DNA from: Symbiodinium natans
Lineage: Eukaryota > Sar > Dinophyceae > Suessiales > Symbiodiniaceae
DNA length: 64,000 nucleotides
Direction: 5' to 3'
Assembly: GCA_905221605.1 (NCBI GenBank)
Contig: CAJNDS010002567.1
Location: 1 to 64,000 of the forward strand
Under the pieces are notes generated by a model. It made no database searches. It saw only the letters and a program-made list of their open reading frames with translations, and was not told where the DNA came from. The stretch's first letter is position 1. Each line of letters starts with the position of its first letter. This document shows, one piece after another, positions 40,467 to 51,914 of this stretch. The position numbers were made by a program, and so were the translations under genes.

Positions 40467-41175
40467 TCATTCCCTTTTCACCAATTTTTCCGAGTTTCTT
40501 GAGGGTTCCACAAGTGTTTCGGAGATGCCAAAGCCGTCCTGGCTGCTCTGCTTCTTTTTCGCATCCAAGTGGCACTTCTGCCGGAGTCGATTGGCCTCTG
40601 CGGGTCGTTGATTTGCAAACAGCTTGCGACCGATTTTACTGTCAAAAAAGAAAAGCCATGGAAAGCCCGATCCTCTGACTTGCTTGAGTCCAAGCCAACG
40701 CGTGAGGCCTCCACTCAAGCCATGGCTTCCATGTGCAGGAAAATTCTTCTCCTCTTCTTCGCGCCTCGAACCTGATTCGTTGTTGGGCGATGTCTGCTGC
40801 GGAGGACTTGTTGCGTCTGACCTGCCATCCGAAGCTTGAAAAGGAAAGCAATCGTCATTTCAAGTGTTTGCACCAGCAGGACTACACAGGCCACGGGCAC
40901 CGAGTCGCTCTCGATCTGTTGACGCCTTGCGAGGGCCTGCTCTTAGCTACTCTAGCTTCGTTACCACTGGTTGTCCAGAAATGCCTCACAAAGTTGACCG
41001 AACCAGCACTGATGGAACAGGAGGCATGCACGAAGCCGAGCCTCATCTCGCTCCCTGATTGCTTCCTGGATTAAGACACGAAGCTTTGCCACCTCTTCAG
41101 ACTCGTCCTCCGGTATTTCGCTTGTACGAAGCTTCACAAGACGAGTGTTCAAGTAGAGGGCACTGATCAGCCAGC
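40467..41175 (-). CDS. Unrecognised gene, acidic coil then long basic last exon
   Basis: A right-hand exon (about 41175-41015) reads SWLISALYLNTRLVKL, then EIPEDESEEVAKLRVLIQEA and IRERDEARLRA, a likely coiled coil. A last exon (about 40814-40467) follows a CAG acceptor and reads SDATSPPQQTSPNNESGSRR, EEEENFPAHGSHGLSGGL, FDSKIGRKLFANQRPAEAN, RLRQKCHLDAKKKQSSQDGF and ISETLVEPSRNSEKLVKRE before a stop at 40467. Three overlapping frames are open here; this one is the longest without interruption and has the most natural composition. The middle exon(s) between 41015 and 40815 are unresolved. No domain recognised. Confidence 0.5.
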
Positions 41176-41478
41176 TGCATTAACATGTTTTTGACTGTTT
41201 TTGTGCTTCTTCAAAAGCTTGCTTTTCGCAAGTCGCTGACAGAGGTGAAACGCTGCGAATGGGGAGAAAGAGGCGCGCGGCTTTTCACGCATCTCCGGGG
41301 GCAAAAGCTGAGTAGCCGGAGCGGCTCTTAAATGGAACCAGCTTCAGCGCCGGGATGGGAACCTTGCACGTCATCTCTTTTGCTTCTTTTTCTTCAAGAT
41401 TCCTTCCTTTTTCTTACGATTTCTTACGTCATATCACGTCGCATGTCTCCAAAAGGTCGCAGGCAAAAATAGAGGGAT

Positions 41479-42299
41479 GTGCTCAGCGCCTGGCCCAGCA
41501 ATCTGCAGCAGCCGTGGGGTCCTGTCCATGGGAGTCTGAATACTAAGGGCGGGCAAAGCAGAGCCGAGGGTACGGAGGAGACCGGCATCTACCCATGGGC
41601 GACGGCCTTCCCGTGCTCAACCCCAAATTTCCAATTGTCGAGAGTTTTAGCCGGTGCCACAGGTGCCACTAAACGACCTTTCCTCCAAGAGGCTAAGCGA
41701 ACTCTGGCAGGAATAAGCAATGCGGCCCCCATGGAAGCTCCGCAAAGAGGCAAGCTCAGCACTGCCACGGCTCTGTTTGATACGCCCCCTGATACACAAG
41801 AATTACCGCTCTTTGAAAAGGGGTGGGTGGTTTGATTACTCCAGACCACTGGCCCGCCTCCACGTTTGCGATCAACCGCGCCGCGACGGCGTCATCCCGA
41901 CCGGCGCTGTGCAACTCGGCACACCACCGTTGGGGAAGGCTTGCAGTCAAAAAGAGACTTAAAAAGATTTTTGGCTTACCTTGTTCTATCTTGTCATTTG
42001 TGCCGCAGTTGAAAGAACTGACTCGATGGACCAAGCCCCCCACCGCGGAATCGATGACCCACGACGTCCGGTCTCTTGAGCGAAAAATGTGCCAGACCTC
42101 CATATCGGTGACGACGCAAGTGCTCTCTATGCTCCAGGAAGTTCTTCCTTCGCCTCTACGCTGCCCTCCCAGGGCTGTTGGGCCTCATTTCAGCTCTCAA
42201 GGCATCGCTTTGAGCATTGCTGTCTCAACTGTCGGGTGGTCTCCGTGTTACGAATTGTTTGGAAAATTTTGGAAATCGGATCTTCAGGATGGCATTTGA
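41479..42299 (+). CDS. Plus-strand candidate gene, unrecognised
   Basis: A frame to 41835 reads RAEGTEETGIYPWATAF, VLAGATGATKRPFLQEAKRT, LAGISNAAPMEAPQRGKLST and ATALFDTPPDTQELPLFEKG. After a CCGCAG acceptor at 42009 a second frame reads LKELTRWTKPPTAESMTHDV and RSLERKMCQTSISVTTQVLS, then to 42299. The first part resembles a disordered N-terminus, the second a helical segment. The opposite strand is also open (42103-41756, starting MEVWHIFRSRDRTSW), so direction is uncertain. I prefer the plus strand for its codon and residue composition. Confidence 0.4.
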
Positions 42300-44150
42300 G
42301 TCGCAGGCCCAGCAAGGTGCACCATTGTGAGGTTCTTTGCGCAGGGCATAAACCTGTGAGTGGCCGGAGCTTGGCAAGTCATTGGGCAGCGGGCAGGATG
42401 AGGCATCGCATGTTGCACTGCTGACGCGTTGATATGGCGACTCTCCATGAGATTGGCTGTCGTGGGCAGACCTTGCCCGCATGCTACTTACATCACGCCC
42501 TCACTTCACTCAGCACTCTTTGCTACTGGAGCAAACATGTAAGCTCGCAGCGCCGTTGATGCCCAAGTGGTCGCCGTCTTTTCGCTTCATCATCCCAGAC
42601 TGGCAGCACGTTGCCAGAAATGAGCTCTTGAGCTTTACGAACAAGACATAGACCACGAGGTAATTGCTGAAGCTTGTCAGTGTTGCCCGGGGCGACAGGG
42701 CAGGGTATGCTGCACGAGCACAGCAGCCCGTGACCTCGCATGAAGAAATAGACTCATAAACGTGGGCATTTGCCCCAGAAACCGAAAAGCTGACGGACCC
42801 TTTGCACGTTGAAAGCCAATACGTCGCGTCTGCTACGTTCTGCTACATTGCTCGTGCAGGTGAGACACAAAGACGCTTCCTCAAATACCGAGCATACGCG
42901 TGGATTTCCATACAAAGGTTTCAACAATAATGAGGAAAGCCGTCTATCGATCTTCGAATCATCGGTGATGCGTCTCTCCGGCTGTTCCTTTACGGTGAGG
43001 ATCTGCCATGTTTGGACCAGTGTTACCTCAGCATCAGTCGCAAGCTGAGGCTAACTGGTTACGCAGTTGCACCTGCTATCCGCTGACCTGTCAAAATGCT
43101 GTGCCAAGTGGCCTCGAAGGGTTCTGCTGGTCTCTGCTGAGTAGCCTGAGAGCGGCCAAGCCAAGCCTAGTCTATGCTGCTCCGCATGTCCCCTCTGTGT
43201 GTGTGTGTGAGAATGTGAATCTGCATGAATCTGCAGAACCACAACATGTCCGTGTGTGTCTACTCTATTCTGACAAGAGGGTGGCGGACTCTCCCAAGCT
43301 CCGTGAGTTTTTAGGGCATGTTTCAGATTCCGGTTCTTTCGGTTCGCAGCAGCACGCGCCACCATGAATACGAATACTCAGGGAGGTTTCGCCGTAGTGG
43401 TGGTAGGGTTTCGCCGCAGTGGAGCCATAGTGCCAGTAGTGTTTCGTTTCCGTGGCGGTAGCCTTATGCCGTATGCAATGCTTATGTAATCTCAGACCTT
43501 AGATCTTTCCTGGTTTCTTGTTGGCGTCAAACATGCCAGCTGGGACCACCTACTTGAAAGGGGTGCCATGAAAAGCTCCATCGACCCAGCATGTGGCTGT
43601 GGGCTTGCCAGGCCAACGGTTCACATTGACCCGCTCCGAATGAAGACTTCTTGGCTGGCCGAAAACTTTCCGAGCAAGCGACAGAGCGCAAACCGCGGTG
43701 CTTTCCAGAACTCTTCATTCTCGGCTTTGGTACTGTTCCACTCCTGACCAGGGCAGTGACAGCTCAGAACCGACCGTAGACCTGGCATGGCATATTACTT
43801 GAGCCGCTTGAGCCCACCTGCATTTCCCGTTGGATGCGCAGTCTGGCCTGAAAGCGCTTCGTGTCAATTTAGCAGACATCTCGCATGACTGTGTCTTCTG
43901 CCTGCACTGATCCGCGCTGTGGCTTCTCCTTGGCCTTCTCCTTGCCCATCATGGCCTGATCTAAACATGGCCCCCATGGACTACCTGAGGTTGGTTGGCC
44001 TCGGGCACCCAAAGGGGAACCTGCAGCCCAACCCGCTAGGGATCTGGGGACCCCAAAAAGGACTCAGGGCTCACCCTCACGAATCGGGCCGGGCCAGGCC
44101 GAGGGGTGCCGTTTACAAGAAAGCGTCAAGATGAATTGTCTTTGTTTCGG
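42300..44150. other. No confident gene
   Basis: Short frames on both strands without motifs. At 43388-43470 TTTCGCCG(C/T)AGTGG-type words repeat two to three times. A plus-strand frame at 43919-44134 (DYLRLVGLGHPKGNLQPNPL) is the best of the region but is unsupported. Confidence 0.35.
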
Positions 44151-44159
44151 TGTCAGGCC

Positions 44160-44940
44160 AAGTTGCAAGAACCTCCTTCTCGGTCATGAGTCCTGCAGCC
44201 GAGTCTGCTTGTGCTGCACATGCTAACTGAGCACAGCCCAGTTGGCCATACTGTGGACAGGGATGAGATGACTATGACTACACCGTATCCCCTTCGCTCG
44301 CCTGAGCTGCTTGATGCCTTGCGGGCTGCTTCGTCGTCCACAGGGACAGACCGCGACCGAGAGCGCTGCCTAGCACGACGCTGCGCGTCATGCTGCGCCA
44401 GTGTAATTTGTGCAGTTCGGTGAAGTTCGAGGAGCCAACTTAGAAACTTCGAATGCTTCGCGCCTCTTGCGCTGGTGCTTCTCCGATTCTTCAGACTTCT
44501 CCTCCTCCTCAGTTGACAGTGTGTAGATGCTGAAGCCACAGGGAGTGGCGGATACCCGGGCTAGCCTTATACGAAGAGAATGCGAAGCAGCAAAGCTCTC
44601 AGAGCAGGCGGCATCATCCCCTCGTCGGCGCTTCTTCTTTTTCTTGTGATGCTTTTGATGGGTCTGCTGTTCCTCGCCACCACGGTGTCGGGAAAAGGCT
44701 TCCACGTCGGTTTTCACCCCACGGCTGGCCTGAGTCTTCTTCTTCTTTTCCTCCTCATCTCTTCGCCTGGATGAACTTAGGGTGAATTTTCCTTTCTGAT
44801 GCGCTTGGGTGGTTCGCCGGTAGACCGGAAAACAATCTTGACAAGACGAGGCTCCAGTCTGTGGATGCAGGCTGTCGTGGCAGGCTCTGCCACTGGCCAG
44901 TCTGACTCGTAGGCTCCGGCTCCGCTGCAGCCTGACTCAA
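44160..44940 (-). CDS. Lysine/arginine-rich charged protein, nuclear-like
   Basis: A minus-strand frame open from about 44930 to 44388 contains SSSRRRDEEEKKKK, HQKHHKKKKKRRRGDDAA and TEEEEKSEESEKHQRKRREA. A shifted frame to its left (44430-44160) reads HRTAQITLAQHDAQRRARQR and SRSRSVPVDDEAARKASSSS, which is SR-like. Alternating lysine clusters and acidic runs are typical of disordered nuclear or RNA-associated proteins. No folded domain is visible. Limits are uncertain, and another frame is open at 44940-44755 (MSQAAAEPEPTSQTGQWQSL). Confidence 0.42.
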
Positions 44941-45009
44941 TTCAACCCGGAGACTCCTGGAACCACCTTATCACTTAGAAGTGAGAAGAACATAATAAAT
45001 GATACGTAA

Positions 45010-46404
45010 AGATGTAAGTAAATCATCTTTAAAGTGAAACATGGACTTCGCCTGGGCAGTGGCCGGCGCCTCCGTTGGCTCCACCGGCTCCGACTCCGGA
45101 GCCGAAGTGGCCTCTGACTCTTCGAATACTCAAGTGAGCATTTTAAAAGCAGAGAGGGGTTTCCATATTGCAAGAGTAAATTCCAAACTTGCATATGCTT
45201 CCTCTCCCCACTGCACTTGGCGTCAGATTGTCAAAGAGCCCTGTCTCCTGTTGAGTTCGGGAATCTCCCATCTGACTTGGAGTCTGCTCGACAGCTCCAG
45301 AAGGCTGGCACATGCTCTGAGCACGAGGCCACTTTTTGTAGCGGATCCACCACCTCTTCACGTGCCATCACCTTGCTCTATGTCGCGGCGGGTCATGACC
45401 GAACAATGTACAGTAACTTCCAGACGAGTTGTCGTCCTGATTCGGGCTTGTATGGGCTTGTGTATGGCTGTTGCGAACCCTTTTGGTGCTTTCACAGGCC
45501 GAGGAACTGGTCCCAAAGGGGCTAGACCGGCACGCTTCTTCTGCTTCTTCCGCTTCATCTCCTGAACTTGCAGTGTAGGACTTTAAAGAGTTTCCATTAG
45601 CTTCCACCTCGTTGCAGGAACTGCTGCACCTTCTGTACCCGCACTTGAATAGAGCGTCCTCGAGCATTTCCTGCTCCAGCTGTTCCTCCTTCTCTTTTTG
45701 CTCTCTTAACCGCGTCTCCAGGTCTCGAACCCTTATGCGCATCAAGTGGTGCAACAAATGCACGAATGCACGGCAAATGGCAAATGACAGGAGAGCGAGC
45801 AACTCGCAATGAGGTTCTTCTGCAACCAGGCGGCCTTCTCATTTTTTCTAATACGTTGCCGCTGCCCTGTCAAGGCTCGCACCAAATGCGATTAACAACA
45901 TTGCATCGAGACTTTCTGCTACTTTCTGTTTTCACGACGCTACAAAACGCGCATCGGGAAGTGTAGAAAGCATTGGTGCTGGTGAAGGTTTGAAGCCTCC
46001 AGTTTCCATTGGCTTCGAGCCCGCCCGCTGTGATTAGCTTACTGTCACTGACGTTGAGCCCTGTTCTTGTTGGTGGGCCCTGACCCATGGGGCCCGCTCT
46101 AAAGAAAAGTTTGCCCGCGCAGTCAGGACCCGACTGGTCTGGGGGAGTCCGGAGCAAGTTGTCTGGATGCCGGCCCTGCTAGAAACCCAAGAAGCCTTGG
46201 CTGAAAGTACCCTGCCCTCAAAGCCTCTGAAAGCCTTTCTGAAGTGCCGCTATGCTTCTGCAAGATGCTAAGCATGTTCTCCCCGCACCTTCCCCAGATG
46301 ATCCCGCGGTTGCCCAGTGTGCAGTTTGGATTGTTCTGCAGGGCTGTGTAAGTCTGACAAGTGCGATCTCTGCCACTGGATTTCAAGCCCTTTTTGTGCC
46401 ACAA
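45010..46404 (-). CDS. Unrecognised gene with coiled-coil exon
   Basis: About 45745-45530 reads IRVRDLETRLREQKEKEEQL, EQEMLEDALFKCGYRRC and YTASSGDEAEEAEEACR, a clear coiled-coil followed by an acidic tail. About 45130-45030 reads FEESEATSAPESEPVEPTEA and PATAQAKSMFHFK, an acidic Pro/Glu-rich exon. To the right, 46310-46170 reads ENMLSILQKHSGTSERLSEA and 46080-45900 reads LNVSDSKLITAGGLEANGNW. The pieces share strand and spacing but may belong to two genes. The plus strand is also open over 45041-45565. No domain beyond the coiled coil. Confidence 0.4.
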
Positions 46405-46488
46405 TACACTGGACAGCCAACATCAACCATCCTCCTGTCGGTGTATGTCGAAAGTGGCCCAACACGCTGGTTTGTCGGTCAAAAGTAG

Positions 46489-46764
46489 TCACGCAGCCAC
46501 GCCACACATCAAGCATGCAAGCCCGCACTGACCGGCAAGGAAACGGTGTGCATGCATTCTCCGTGCAGATGCCTCTGACAGCAAACGTTGTGCAAACATG
46601 ACCCAGACTTTGTTCAGGCGCTTTTGTTGAGAGCTCGTCGATCTTGCTCGAGGGAAATTTCTGCAGACGTCGGTACTGGGCCTCGCCAGCATCCGCATCG
46701 CGTTGGACGCGATCATCTCGTAGATTCCGGTCACGCTGTGTGCGCCTTCGATGTCATGTCGCAC
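46489..46764 (-). CDS. Unrecognised frame with ATG
   Basis: From an ATG at 46764: MRHDIEGAHSVTGIYEMIAS, then NAMRMLARPSTDVCRNFPRA and KRLNKVWVMFAQRLLSEASA. Natural composition, helical in part. It could be the first exon of the coiled-coil gene to the left. No family recognised. Confidence 0.38.
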   Translation of the reverse strand: MRHDIEGAHSVTGIYEMIASNAMRMLARPSTDVCRNFPRARSTSSQQKRLNKVWVMFAQRLLSEASARRMHAHRFLAGQCGLACLMCGVAA

Positions 46765-46789
46765 ACTGTTTCTAGTGGGTCAGAGCTTC

Positions 46790-47860
46790 CTGTCACGTGG
46801 CGGTTCTAGCTTGGAAATAAGACTCTAGTGTGGACAACGATCGGAGATGGGTGGGGCGTGCTACTGTACGATGTGACCCGGCGGCTGAGAAAGCCTTATG
46901 CGTTCGGTCTCGAAGTCGGCCAGTGGTCCGATCCTGAGCGCTCCCAAAGATGTGGCGTGTCTGAAGACTTTCACGCTGTGGAAGAAGAAGCTGGGACCTG
47001 TACCCGAACCTCTTGTACTTCAAGAAATTCCTGAAACGCAGATTGCAAAAGCTAGGTCTACGAAGCACCGCGTCGACGCATGAAGGGCCGATGTGGACTC
47101 TCCAAGGTTAGCAGTGCGCACATGTGATTATCTTCCTTATGACTCTTGCATGTCGGTTTCTTTCGACTATACCGGACTGGCATGGGGATGTGATGCCATG
47201 ATCATGCGATGCCCGGCGCCTGGCAACAGGCTCACTGCAGCCCATGTCGGTGCAGAGTCTCTCGACCGCATCCTTGTTCCTGGCATCCCTCGGAGTGCAG
47301 TGTGCTATGCACGCGAGCACGCGAGTGCTATGCATCCCCAGTATTCATTGAAGACTACGTCTGCAAGAATGTGTGACGCTTCTGCCTCTCGTTGCGGTTG
47401 AAGGTCACCAAGTCCCGACCTTGCCGCATGTCTCAGCTGGTCTGTTAAATGCCATCGTATGGTGGCCTGGTGGCATCGCACTGCAATCCCATCACACTGC
47501 AATCCCAGAGGCTCATGGCCCGCACCTTAGCGCTCACAGTAGAAGGGAGCAGTGGCCCACAACACACCAAGGAGCGCCTTCCACCGTGCGCAGTCAGAAG
47601 CGTCCCATGGACAGGTGACAAGGGATGCCAAAGGTACTGCAATGTACTGCTCACCCTGGAAATCCGAAGTCAGGGGGCTTCTCAGCGCTGCCTCTGGAGG
47701 TGGGTATACAAGGGGCCAAAGCCGGTGACATAAATCTTTTGGAACTCTTGTGATGCAGGTTTCGTGAAAGAATAAACACGAAGCATTGGTAATCGAAGCC
47801 TTCGTGTCGATGCATAAGTACACGTACTATGTACTTCAAGCTATGTCGAAGTGAGCCAGT
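46790..47860. other. Unresolved; plus-strand frames look coding near 46.85-47.08 kb
   Basis: Plus-strand frames at 46828-47034 (GWGVLLYDVTRRLRKPYAFG) and 46898-47083 (LWKKKLGPVPEPLVLQEIPE) overlap in different frames and look coding. From 47100 to 47860 there are short frames only. CATCACACTGCAATCCC-type words are duplicated near 47473-47507. Confidence 0.3.
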
Positions 47861-47988
47861 GGCTGTGAAGCATGGCTGTCAATGGCTGTCACAGCTGGTT
47901 TCCGAATCTTAGGTGGATGGTATGTTACGGGCATGTTGGCAAAGCGGGCACGGGCCACCTCAATGAGCTCCGGCACCCTTGGCAAACC

Positions 47989-48737
47989 TCAGCAAACATG
48001 AGCCGTGTCGGGGAGCTCTGTGACACACACGATGATTGCATGAAATACCTGGAGCCCCTGGCTCGCTCTCGCCGGCGTGGCGCAGGTCTCGATCTCATCC
48101 AAATCTACCTGCCAAATCCACTTCCGCACCTTTCTGCACACGTTCCTCTGCAAAGCGCGCTTTCCGACATTCCGTTTCGGGGCCTCCAGGTCCAGGTCAC
48201 CCTGGCATGGGCCTCTGGAGCTTGGGAAGATGCACATCGATCGGCTCTTTTGGGCTTGACATGGCTTGAGTACTGCATTACTGCGTCTTTGCATGTCTTT
48301 GCTGCACCTGGGTCGGTGATGGCAGTGTCGGAGTCAGGCACCGGCGGGGCCTCAGCGTGAAAGGGCCGGAAGACGAGAAAGGATGCTTGTAGGGAGCAGT
48401 CGCTGCCTCTTCCACAGAAGCACATCGCAGGAAGTATCGCTGTTTGCAGTCCATTGCATGGCAGCACGCAGGGCGTGCGAATTGCTTCGATACTAGCTCT
48501 GATACACGGATGGGGTTTTGTGGTTATGGTCGGATGGTGTCCCTCTAGCAACCCGGACGAGTTACCAACAATCTCGCTAAGATCAGCTCTTGGCTCTTGA
48601 GAAGCAATTTGGAAAACAGCAGAACAGCAGTATGCATTGATCAAGCGGCACCTTACTGCTTCGGCAGTTATCGCTTTAAGGCTTTCGTCCTGTGCAGAAC
48701 AGGGAAAGAAGAGGTACATAAGAAACTCATGGCGCAT
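47989..48737 (-). CDS. Unrecognised multi-exon gene starting at an ATG
   Basis: From an ATG at 48737 the frame reads MRHEFLMYLFFPCSAQDESL, KAITAEAVRCRLINAYCCSA, then EPRADLSEIVGNSSGLLEG, to about 48540. A later block (48350-48270) reads PPVPDSDTAITDPGAAKTCK. Another frame (about 48240-48040) reads GDLDLEAPKRNVGKRALQRN and VCRKVRKWIWQVDLDEIETC. The three blocks share direction and coding composition. An antisense plus-strand frame of 162 codons (47872-48360) overlaps. No family recognised. Confidence 0.42.
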
Positions 48738-48739
48738 CC

Positions 48740-51320
48740 ATGTACTTGCATCATGCGCTAGCTCTCTAAATCCTCAAGATATATTAGCCTGGAAGGGACG
48801 ATAAGAGATGACTACCCATGCAATCATCCCCTGTCACTTCGAGCTCTTCTCTTATGTTGGCGAAGAACTCTCCCTGGCCCCCAACTTGGGTCACCCTTGC
48901 CTTCTCCGCGACACTGTGCGCAGGAGAGTTCTCTTCCTATCAAGGCACATATGCACCCGTACCAAGCCATCGCAACTCACGATGGCAAGTCATTAACATG
49001 CCACCGCCTGCGAAGCATCTCCTCCAAGCAGCCAAAGGCGGCGCATCAACTGAGCACAGGCATCACAGATTATCACAACATGCCACTGTGCTACCGGGGC
49101 TTCACAGAACATGGGATCCACAGAGCCGGTCGGACACTGCCTGCCTCCCTGCACCCCCTTTTCATGCGGCCCCCCTTTCCCCCCCCCCCCTCTCCACCTT
49201 AAGAAGACTTGTAGTGTTTCGTGTCAACCCCCTAAGTGATTGTGCCAAGGTCTCTGAGAAGGGAAAAGGACAGGGTGAGAGCTGGGCAGCTGACCTTCTG
49301 CTGAAGTTCGTGTCCGGCCATCATCTTCCCCCGCTTCGACAGCCCTACAGGAAACCCTGGCCAGTTGAACATGCATCGTTTGCCTAAAGTGCAACCCCCC
49401 TAGTTCAACAGGGGCATGGCAAACCTACACGGAGGTCATAAAGTGTCTTCTAAAATTACGGGATATTACGGGGTTGTTATCTTCCTATGACATCTTGCAA
49501 CAAAGGCGATTCGAGGCTTTGAGCCGCAGTTCTGAACAGCCTGAGGTTCGATTGGCTGAGCACAAAGCAGCACCCGAGAGAGCCCAGGTCCCTAGAGCCT
49601 TACCACAAGTTCCCCAAAGGATTGGGGACATGAAGCTGTGGAAGGCGGGCTCCCCCCCAAGAAACAAAACTGGAGATTAAAAAGGATGGGGTGAAGAGGA
49701 CTGAAGAGCTCCGGAGATGGAAGCGAGTGAGAGCTCCATAGGTCGTAGGCGAAAGAGCACAAGACCGAGAGGCAGTGCAGGGTTGCTCCACGCGGCCATG
49801 CCGGCGCCGTACTACAGCACTCTTTGGCACCTCCCCAACCGCCCAACCGGTGCAATAACTTGCCAGATGAAGGTCGGCATGCGTGGCGGAGCAGTGCTGA
49901 ATGAGCAGGAACACACAATGGATCCGAACGTGAACATCTTTAGGTCTCTGTCCCATGCGGGAAGTTGAAAATTTATAGTCCAATGGACGGTTCGAGCAGC
50001 AACTAATGCATATGCGACCTGGCTGATCATGCAATAACCTTTGTACAACAACTGCCCCAACAATTCACGACTTCCGAACAGAGTGCCAGGTCTGCTGAAA
50101 ATCAGTTTCATGTGCAACCTCTGTGCCAATGAAACTCCTCGATGCAGTTTAACCAGACACGGATCAGTAGGTCAGCTTGAAAGTGTCGATCGCAATCTTA
50201 TAGTCGTCACCTTGGGCAACAAACGAGCTTGAAGACATGCTTCAGGGCTAACCAATGTTAGAAAGCACTCGGCCAAAGAAGCACGTCTGTGGTCTAGTCA
50301 TTTCCCTAGCCATCGTCTGCAATATGCTCCACGTGATTATGGTACCAAATGTGCACACTATGCTTCGGAAGCCCTGCATGGGGCCGGCACCACGGACCGG
50401 CCACCTGTGGAAGGGCGGCTCAAGTCATCACGAAGCTGACAAGCATGCGCAGGGCTTCGCCTGTTCTCCTCTGAGGCAATGGTCAGCACGAATTGCTTTT
50501 TTCTGGCCACGACTACCGCAGCCTGCCGGTTGGTTGAAAATGGGTTGACGCCCGCATCCGATGCTTGACACTGCAGCAACTTCTACAGCAACAGCCACCA
50601 ACAGAACAGCAACGAGCTAGATGCGAGCCTTGCAGTGAAGTTGAAACTTCTTCCTGCGGAGCTGCCTTACGCGACTTTCACGCACTTGGTGAAGCTTGCC
50701 AGGTTCATAGGTTCATGCTTTGCCCTCCTGCCCTGCCCTGCCTCGCCATGGCATCGTCAAACTTCCACTGATAAGCGTACCTGAGACAGCCAGAGCTCAC
50801 ACCTTTACAGGGACTCCACGGCTGTGGCTATAGCGTTGTGGAGTCTCACACTCTGCGGCCGAAGAGCTCAACATAGTCGACGCGGTGACCAAGCTCATCT
50901 TGCTTGGAGGACACGGAGATGATCTCCTCAGAATATCCCAACACACAGCCATCAACAGCCCACTCGATTCACAGTTCTAGTGGCGAAAGAACACTGTCCT
51001 GAGGGGCCCCTTCTGGGACAACATCCTTCAGCAGCTTCTCGGCCACCTCACCAAGGCCGAGACTTGATTCGACTGCCCCAAGGCTCACCATGCTCTCTGA
51101 CTCCAGAGCGCCTGACTTGAAAATCCCTGAAGACTCTGAAGACTGTTTGGCCTTTTTCTGATCCTATCTGCAGCTGTCTTTCAGCACACAGCTAGCTGCG
51201 TGCTCAGCATTGCTAAGCATTTCCAGGCCGACGGTGCTGCCACACTTTGGTAAGGCAGGAGAGGCCCATGGTGAAGGCAGATGCGCGTCACCGCCAGGTG
51301 AGGGGAGCCACGATTTGCCC
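48740..51320. other. No confident gene
   Basis: A 189-codon plus-strand frame (48818-49387) is open through a C-rich run at 49178-49198. Its last part (AKVSEKGKGQGESWAADLLL) is the only protein-like stretch. Minus-strand frames at 49592-50129 and plus frames at 50041-50232 and 50565-50771 have no motifs. From 50770 to 51180 nothing is seen. Confidence 0.35.
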
Positions 51321-51382
51321 GCCCTGTGTTCGGATGCCCCTCATCAGCTGCAAGGGTTCCGACTGCCTCCGAGACTCGAATC

Positions 51383-51910
51383 ATGGCTGCGCCCAAGAGA
51401 GTGCAGATACTTTCAGAAGCTGATGACGATGTAATAACTGGGCGTGCACAATGGAGCTTTCGATCTTCAGGCGAGGAGCAGCTTCCAGATAAAGGTACGT
51501 CCTGTCAGGCTTTGCACAAGCAGACGTTGGGTTCCACCTGGGCCTGTCTGTCATTGCTGCAAAACCTTCGAACGTCCTGGGGGAAATGAAGCCAGATCCC
51601 CGGGCAACAGAGTTACTGCCTCGCCACCCTGTCGGGAATCCAGCCCGCACTCGAGCATGTGGATGCTGCTCTGAACCATCGGTCGCCCCAAAAGTATCGA
51701 AACAGCTATTGCAGCAGAAAGAGGATGCAAGTCCCAAGATGTCCCAAGACTGCCTCCGGAGTCACTGTGGCCGATCCAGACAGGACAAAGACCTCCGGCG
51801 CCGAGGCACATTCCACAAAGAGCTGTCAGTCGGGCCAAGAGATCAAGGCAAAAAGTCAAAAAGGTATAAAAAGGTCAAGGAAGGCACCGTCTCAGGATCT
51901 GCGTAGGTAA
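51383..51910 (+). CDS. Plus-strand candidate gene with a good N-terminus
   Basis: From an ATG at 51383: MAAPKRVQILSEADDDVITG, then AQWSFRSSGEEQLPDK, followed by a likely GT donor at about 51494. Two frames to the right also look coding: SVAPKVSKQLLQQKEDASPK (51670-51740) and GVTVADPDRTKTSGAEAHST, then QEIKAKSQKGIKRSRKAPSQ (51760-51910, stop). The ATG exon is acidic with a basic start; the end is lysine-rich. The opposite strand has a weaker frame (MGAAMIRVSEAVGTLAADEG at 51396). No family recognised. Confidence 0.45.
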
Positions 51911-51914
51911 CCTT